This document shows, in pieces, positions 59,847-64,000 of a stretch of 64,000 bases of DNA. The position numbers were made by a program, and so were the translations under genes. Source of the stretch: Paenibacillus dokdonensis (GTDB lineage: Bacteria > Bacillota > Bacilli > Paenibacillales > Paenibacillaceae); contig NZ_STGQ01000001.1 of NCBI RefSeq assembly GCF_004916975.1, positions 1,512,993 through 1,576,992 on the forward strand. Reading direction: 5' to 3'. Below the pieces are notes generated by a model. That model worked only from the letters and a program-made list of their open reading frames with translations, ran no database searches and had not been told where the DNA came from. The first letter of the stretch is position 1. Each line of letters begins with the position of its first letter.

Positions 59847-60182
59847 ATGAACCGTAGAGGTGCAGGTGTTGTTTTTGTCGCAATTGCGGCATTTTTGTTT
59901 ACTATGAGATATTTGACGGCAGCGGTGCTGATGCCGGAGAATACGGGTTTGAATGGGGAGTATTACCGGATGGTATTAGAAGAAACAGGAGGCACCTTGT
60001 TGACGCTCAGTATTTTATCGCTGATTGTTGGTATTATTTATTTAGTACTTGCTGATTTTAAGAAGCTATTACTAAAGTATTCGGATCGGGTTAAAGAAAA
60101 CTGGAATGAAGAGCAGGAGAAAATCAGGGATTGGGATGAGAGTCTGCATTCGCCGTCTAGCAAAGATGATAAGCCTTCGTAA
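59847..60182 (+). CDS. Small membrane protein, unknown function
   Basis: 111-residue protein with two hydrophobic segments (about residues 7-26 and 49-69) and a charged C-terminal tail (KENWNEEQEKIRDWDESLHS). No family is recognised. It lies between pepT, which is divergent, and the MerR-type regulator. A -10-like TATAAT at about 59737 may belong to its promoter. Confidence 0.6.
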   Translation: MNRRGAGVVFVAIAAFLFTMRYLTAAVLMPENTGLNGEYYRMVLEETGGTLLTLSILSLIVGIIYLVLADFKKLLLKYSDRVKENWNEEQEKIRDWDESLHSPSSKDDKPS

Positions 60183-60223
60183 TAAGCTTCTTTGATTTAG
60201 TGAAAAGTTTCTGTAATTGCCTG

Positions 60224-60254
60224 TTGACTCTCACGTTACGTCATTCTCTATAGT
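60224..60254 (+). promoter_or_regulatory. MerR/TipA-type promoter with 19-bp spacer
   Basis: TTGACT (60224-60229) and TATAGT (60249-60254) are separated by exactly 19 bases, the over-long spacer that MerR-family activators correct by distorting DNA. The spacer contains CTCACGTTACGT, close to the TipA-group operator half-site. Autoregulation by the TipA-like protein 25 bases downstream is therefore likely. Confidence 0.7.
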
Positions 60255-60278
60255 GAAGTTGAAAGGAGGAGAACATCC

Positions 60279-61019
60279 ATGATGGTTAAGGAAGTCGCGG
60301 AGCTCGCCGGAATCAGCGTGCGTACACTTCATCACTACGATGAGATCGGCCTGCTGTGTCCCAGCCAGACGACAGAAGCCGGTTACCGGATTTACTCAGA
60401 TGAGGATTTGACGCTGCTGCAGCAGATTCTATTCTTCCGGGAGCTGGATTTCCCGCTGAAGCAAATTCGTGAAATCGTCAGCCGGCCGGATTTTAAAAGG
60501 CAGGAAGCGATGGAGCTTCACCATAAGCTGCTGCTGGAAAAGCGCGTCCGGCTGGAGCGGATGATCGAAACCTTGGAGAAGACGATGAAGCATGAAAAAG
60601 GAGAGATCAGAATGACGAACCAGGACAAATTCGCTGGCTTTGATTTTAGCAGCAACCCCTATGAACAGGAAGCCAGAGAACGTTGGGGGGACAAAGCAGT
60701 GGACGACTCCAATGATAGATTGAACAAGATGTCCAAAAAAGAACAAGGGCAGCTGGGAGAAGAGATGAATGCTATTTATCGGAAGCTTGCACAGCTCCGG
60801 CATGGTTCTCCGGCTTCGGATGAGGCACAGCAAGCGACAGGCGAGTGGTTTCACCTGCTGAACCGGATGGGGAATTATTCGCTTGAAGCCTTTAAAGGGT
60901 TGGGTCAAATGTATGTGGATGATAAGCGTTTTACACGGAATATTGATCAGTTCGGAGAAGGTCTCGCTGCATTCATGCGCGATGCCATGGCCGAATATGC
61001 GGACAGCCGCAGAGTTTAG
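60279..61019 (+). CDS. MerR family regulator, TipA-like with TipAS domain
   Basis: 246-residue regulator. The N-terminal MerR winged helix is clear (VKEVAELAGISVRTLHHYDE and IGLLCPSQTTEAGYRIYSDE), followed by a coiled-coil helix and the TipAS domain (about 125-246; FSSNPYEQEARERWGDKAV, then MGNYSLEAFKGLGQMYVDD). TipAS binds diverse antibiotics covalently or non-covalently and activates multidrug resistance genes. The own promoter has the 19-bp spacer of this class. AAAGGAGGAG precedes two adjacent ATG codons (60279, 60282). Confidence 0.92.
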   Translation: MMVKEVAELAGISVRTLHHYDEIGLLCPSQTTEAGYRIYSDEDLTLLQQILFFRELDFPLKQIREIVSRPDFKRQEAMELHHKLLLEKRVRLERMIETLEKTMKHEKGEIRMTNQDKFAGFDFSSNPYEQEARERWGDKAVDDSNDRLNKMSKKEQGQLGEEMNAIYRKLAQLRHGSPASDEAQQATGEWFHLLNRMGNYSLEAFKGLGQMYVDDKRFTRNIDQFGEGLAAFMRDAMAEYADSRRV

Positions 61020-61036
61020 TCTCTGCGGGAGCCCAA

Positions 61037-61077
61037 AACAGCCGAAGCTCTTTCCTCAGAGCTCCGGCTGTTTTTTT
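61037..61077 (+). terminator. Intrinsic terminator after TipA-like gene
   Basis: AACAGCCGAAGCTCT (61037-61051) pairs with AGAGCTCCGGCTGTT (61058-61072; one mismatch), six-base loop, and a T run to 61077. Confidence 0.88.
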
Positions 61078-61136
61078 GGAAATTATGATTTTCTTAATAG
61101 GTACGTACTATAATGTTGATGGAGGTGGAATACCAA

Positions 61137-61766
61137 ATGAGTAAATTTAAGGATATCATACAGTCTGAAGAGGAATTGGAACAGCTCGCTGGCAGGCCGG
61201 GGGAGCTCGCCAACAATAAAGTAATCGCTGCTTTGGATCACAACTGCCGGCGGTTTATAGCACTGTCACCTTTGGTCTTTATTTCAACAAGCGATGCAGG
61301 CGGTAGATGCGATTGTTCTCCACGTGGCGATGCCCCGGGTTTTGCGTACATATTGGACGATCAACATCTCATACTTCCGGAACGTCCGGGCAACCGTAGA
61401 TATGATTCGCTCCGGAATCTTCTCACCAATCCGCATATTGGTCTAATATTCGTTATACCGGGTCTGGAAGAGACGCTGCGAATCAATGGGAGAGGATATG
61501 TGATCCGTGATAAGGATCTGATGGAGCAAATGTCTGCCCAAGGTAAAGTACCTGCTGCGGGTATTGGGATTGAAGTTGAGGAATGTTACATTCACTGTGC
61601 CAAGGCATTGAAAAGATCCAAGTTGTGGCAGCCGGATAGCTGGCCTTCCAGAGAATCGCTTCCGGATCCCGCCTCCATCATCGCGGAACATGCCGGCAGA
61701 CTCCGTCTTTCCACCCGAGAGGTACGGGCGTCATTGACAGAGAGTTATGAAAAGCGGCTTTATTGA
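61137..61766 (+). CDS. PPOX flavin-binding protein (MSMEG_1061-like)
   Basis: 209-residue FMN-binding split-barrel protein of the pyridoxamine-phosphate-oxidase superfamily. Typical parts are FIALSPLVFISTSDAGGRCD, SPRGDAPGF, LILPERPGNRRYDSLRNLL and NPHIGLIFVIPG, matching the MSMEG_1061 subgroup. Function is unknown, perhaps an F420- or FMN-linked reductase. ATG at 61137 follows GGAGGTGG; upstream in-frame ATG codons overlap that ribosome site. A TATAAT-like element near 61108 may be the -10. Confidence 0.83.
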   Translation: MSKFKDIIQSEEELEQLAGRPGELANNKVIAALDHNCRRFIALSPLVFISTSDAGGRCDCSPRGDAPGFAYILDDQHLILPERPGNRRYDSLRNLLTNPHIGLIFVIPGLEETLRINGRGYVIRDKDLMEQMSAQGKVPAAGIGIEVEECYIHCAKALKRSKLWQPDSWPSRESLPDPASIIAEHAGRLRLSTREVRASLTESYEKRLY

Positions 61767-61788
61767 TAAAACAGAATATCATTCCGGG

Positions 61789-61816
61789 CGGTTATCTAAC
61801 AAGGTAACCGTCTTTT
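61789..61816 (+). terminator. Weak terminator
   Basis: CGGTTA (61789-61794) pairs with TAACCG (61805-61810) over a ten-base loop, followed by TCTTTT. It ends the PPOX gene transcript. The 160 bases after it hold an A/T-rich promoter region for the next gene, without a clear consensus. Confidence 0.55.
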
Positions 61817-61982
61817 CTTGTCAGAAAATCTCAAGTGATCATTCGCTTATCCGTTATTTAATGTTATTAATGATGTTAACTATCCGTTTACCCTACGCTA
61901 ATATTCAGCAAACACATCCTATATACAATGGGTATGAAATGTCAAAAATCCAATGTATTTGTAAAAGGAGATGTAAATTGCA

Positions 61983-64000
61983 TTGAACAGGACAAACAGA
62001 ATCAAACGGAGTGTGTCGATCATCATGCTGAGCAGCATGATGCTTACGGTCGGAACACCCTCTCTTCTCATCTCACAGGTTCACGCGGAGTCGGCTCCGG
62101 CAACCACTACTATGGAGCAAGAGCAAGAGCAAGAGACAACGACGGGCAATGAGCTAAGCGGCATTCGGCTGCAGCATACGCCCGTAGAGTGGATCCCGGA
62201 GCATCAGAATTATTCGGTAACAGCAGGCGTGTACAGTGATGGACAAGCATGGACCGGGCAAATCCGCTATTCGGTGGATGGGAATGAACAACCTCCTGTC
62301 ACACTGAAACCTGAAGTACAGCAACCGGATACATATACAGGAGTGATCCCGGGTGAGTTGTTGATCGGTCGTGAACTGAACTACACGATCGAGATTCTGG
62401 ATTCAGAATCAAAAGTTATCGAGTCTGTATCCTACTCCACTGCGATCCGGGAGGAAGTGCCGCAATCTTTATCCGCCGAATCACCTGCGCCTGCACTGCT
62501 GATTACCGAGATGGTACCAGATACGTCTGACCTGCCTGAAACCAATACGGACGCATTTGAATTCGTAGAGGTGTACAATAACACCGATCAGGATCTGAAT
62601 TTCAAGGACTACTCCTTCTTTTATAATAATAAGGATACGTGGACACCCGAAGCGGGAGCGGATATCATCATTCCTGCCCGGCAGCCAGTGGTATTCTGGA
62701 TAATGAACGGAAAAAACAATCAGGAAACAGAGGAGCAATTCAACCAGAATTTCGGAAGCAATCTGATTAAAGATGTGAACCTATTTCGTATTCAGGGCGG
62801 AGCAGGTATGGCTAACGGCAGTGCCAGAACCCTGACAATTATGGGCAAAAACACCGAGTCTGTCATAACAGCCTCTTATGAGCCTGCTCATGTTAAAACC
62901 AATATGGGAATCTTTTTCAAGCATCCTGCAGCTGGCAGTAGCCTAATGAGTGTTATGGATTCCTCTGGAAAGCAGCCGGCAACACCTGGAACCATCGAAC
63001 CTGACCAGGCTGTTCCATTGGTTGTTGAAGCAGGAAACCAAACCGTAATCAATCATACAGCTGCTGCTTCCATAGATGTAAAGGATCTTGAGATTAAGGC
63101 GCAGGTGGTTAATCCGGGTACAAATGCGGATGGCTCGAAAATGCCTGTGAAGCTGCTATATAAGACACCATCCCAATCCAGATACACCGTCACAACGATG
63201 ACCGATTCCGGAAATACAGGTGATTACACCGCCACAATTCCGGCAGCCGCACTGATTGAACCGACGCTTCAATACCGGATTCAGGCGGGGCAGCTGGACA
63301 AGCCGTTTACTTCCCAGGTGAACATGGAAACTTTTGATTCATCCAAAGCACCTGTACTGCTCATAACCGAACTGGTTCCGAATACGACGAATGTACCAAC
63401 GACTTCATCGGATGCTTATGAGTTTATCGAGGTATACAACAATTCGGATCAGCCGGTATCATTCAAAAATTATAAGATATATTACCGTTATCCGGACAAA
63501 GGCACAGGAGCGGATGTTGAATGGCCTTCCGCCAAAAAGGATTTTGTTATTCCTTCGAAACAGTCCGTTGTCTTCTGGGTGAAGAACACCGCCAATACAG
63601 CCTATACGGCCGGCGATTTTAACAGCTTTTATAAAACAAATCTGGTTCCGGATGAAACGCTCCAGACCATTCAAAGCGATGGGATGGCCAACTCCGGCAG
63701 CCGCGCTGTCGTCATCAAAACGAATACAGGCAAAGAAATCTCTTCAGCTTATTATGATGCAGATCTACTCTACGAAGGCGGCACCAAAGGTGATGAAACC
63801 AAAGAGGACAAGGCTATTGGCTACAGCTATCCGCGAAATGGAAGCACGGTGATGATCAAAGCCGGTTCAGGTATCGAAGCACCATCACCGGGCTCTGTTA
63901 CTTCTTCTCAGGTACCTGCCGATCCGGTTCAAGTTATTGTCGACAGTATCCCTCCTACCATTCAGGATCGGACAGGTATAACGGAAGTGGAGCAGTCGAA
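61983..64000 (+). CDS. Secreted lamin-tail-domain protein (3' end outside window)
   Basis: Open frame from TTG at 61983 to the window edge (672 codons, no stop). AAAAGGAGATG (61964-61974) lies nine bases upstream. The start MNRTNRIKRSVSIIMLSSMM continues as a signal peptide ending near QVHAES, followed by a Gln-Glu-Thr spacer. Two lamin tail domains are seen: residues about 170-299 (LLITEMVPDTSD, FEFVEVYNNTDQDLNFKDYS) and 458-622 (LLITELVPNTTN, YEFIEVYNNSDQPVSFKNY), with an Ig-like linker. Firmicute proteins with such repeats often continue into a nuclease or metallophosphoesterase and surface-anchoring modules; that part is not visible here. Confidence 0.85.
   Translation, partial: MNRTNRIKRSVSIIMLSSMMLTVGTPSLLISQVHAESAPATTTMEQEQEQETTTGNELSGIRLQHTPVEWIPEHQNYSVTAGVYSDGQAWTGQIRYSVDGNEQPPVTLKPEVQQPDTYTGVIPGELLIGRELNYTIEILDSESKVIESVSYSTAIREEVPQSLSAESPAPALLITEMVPDTSDLPETNTDAFEFVEVYNNTDQDLNFKDYSFFYNNKDTWTPEAGADIIIPARQPVVFWIMNGKNNQETEEQFNQNFGSNLIKDVNLFRIQGGAGMANGSARTLTIMGKNTESVITASYEPAHVKTNMGIFFKHPAAGSSLMSVMDSSGKQPATPGTIEPDQAVPLVVEAGNQTVINHTAAASIDVKDLEIKAQVVNPGTNADGSKMPVKLLYKTPSQSRYTVTTMTDSGNTGDYTATIPAAALIEPTLQYRIQAGQLDKPFTSQVNMETFDSSKAPVLLITELVPNTTNVPTTSSDAYEFIEVYNNSDQPVSFKNYKIYYRYPDKGTGADVEWPSAKKDFVIPSKQSVVFWVKNTANTAYTAGDFNSFYKTNLVPDETLQTIQSDGMANSGSRAVVIKTNTGKEISSAYYDADLLYEGGTKGDETKEDKAIGYSYPRNGSTVMIKAGSGIEAPSPGSVTSSQVPADPVQVIVDSIPPTIQDRTGITEVEQS

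Noticed and set aside
61747..61986. 79-codon frame after the PPOX gene
   Set aside because: It covers the terminator and promoter region before the lamin-tail gene, and its translation is not protein-like.

Overview
The window looks like chromosomal DNA of a spore-forming, polysaccharide-degrading Firmicute, most probably Paenibacillus. This is inferred from gene content, strong AGGAGG-type ribosome binding sites, frequent TTG and GTG starts, compact U-tailed terminators, and the set of secreted glycan enzymes (GH8, GH18, GH29, a GH141-like beta-helix protein). I could run no database search, so family names rest on motifs read by eye.

Region 1 (1-20.6 kb) is a dense, almost entirely plus-strand run of small, mostly unlinked accessory enzymes: acetyltransferases, three GrpB proteins, Nudix hydrolases, aminoglycoside-phosphotransferase-fold kinases, a DinB/YfiT bacillithiol transferase, a glyoxalase-fold protein, an ABM monooxygenase, methyltransferase and HAD genes, a VanZ protein and a WYL-domain repressor. 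It reads as a detoxification and small-molecule-modification patch. Its most striking part is 2281-2803, where an MFS efflux gene is preceded by two short ORFs with strong ribosome sites, a terminator, and a TTG-started 19-residue leader peptide that overlaps a hairpin burying the MFS ribosome site. That layout resembles erm-type translational attenuators. A frameshifted Nudix remnant (10350) and a signal-peptidase-like lipoprotein without its catalytic residues (19204) also lie here.

Region 2 (20.8-30 kb) begins with a 1508-residue secreted protein that joins a purple-acid-phosphatase-like metallophosphoesterase to a GH8 glycanase, with Ig-like and Fn3 linkers. Two histidine-phosphatase-family genes, a soluble PAS histidine kinase, a RidA-type protein and another phosphotransferase follow.

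Region 3 (30.1-38.4 kb) is a carbohydrate-use locus: a membrane-anchored AraC-type regulator, two Lpl-type ABC permeases, a solute-binding lipoprotein, a GH29 alpha-L-fucosidase and a sugar isomerase/epimerase-fold protein. There is a recognisable promoter, tandem direct repeats that could bind the regulator, and a closing bidirectional terminator. No ABC ATPase is encoded, as is usual for this transporter type.

Region 4 (38.5-51 kb) holds an MFS exporter, more acetyltransferases, a VanW protein, a glycolipid-binding-domain protein, a 94-residue protein with a sigma-K-like promoter that may be a spore fibre subunit, a Nudix gene, a spermidine-acetyltransferase-like gene, an IS1182-type insertion that appears to have split a long bidirectional terminator, a GH141-like protein with an AraC regulator, and an SdpI-like protein.

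Region 5 (51-64 kb) contains a modular GH18 chitinase with five Fn3 and two CBM5/12 modules, preceded by a decayed, frameshifted Fn3 module; a two-gene threonine/serine-exporter-like pair; glycerate kinase; a pepT-methyltransferase operon on the minus strand; a TipA-like MerR regulator with a classic 19-bp-spacer promoter; a PPOX flavoprotein; and the first 672 codons of a large secreted lamin-tail protein that runs off the window. I saw no rRNA, tRNA or CRISPR array.
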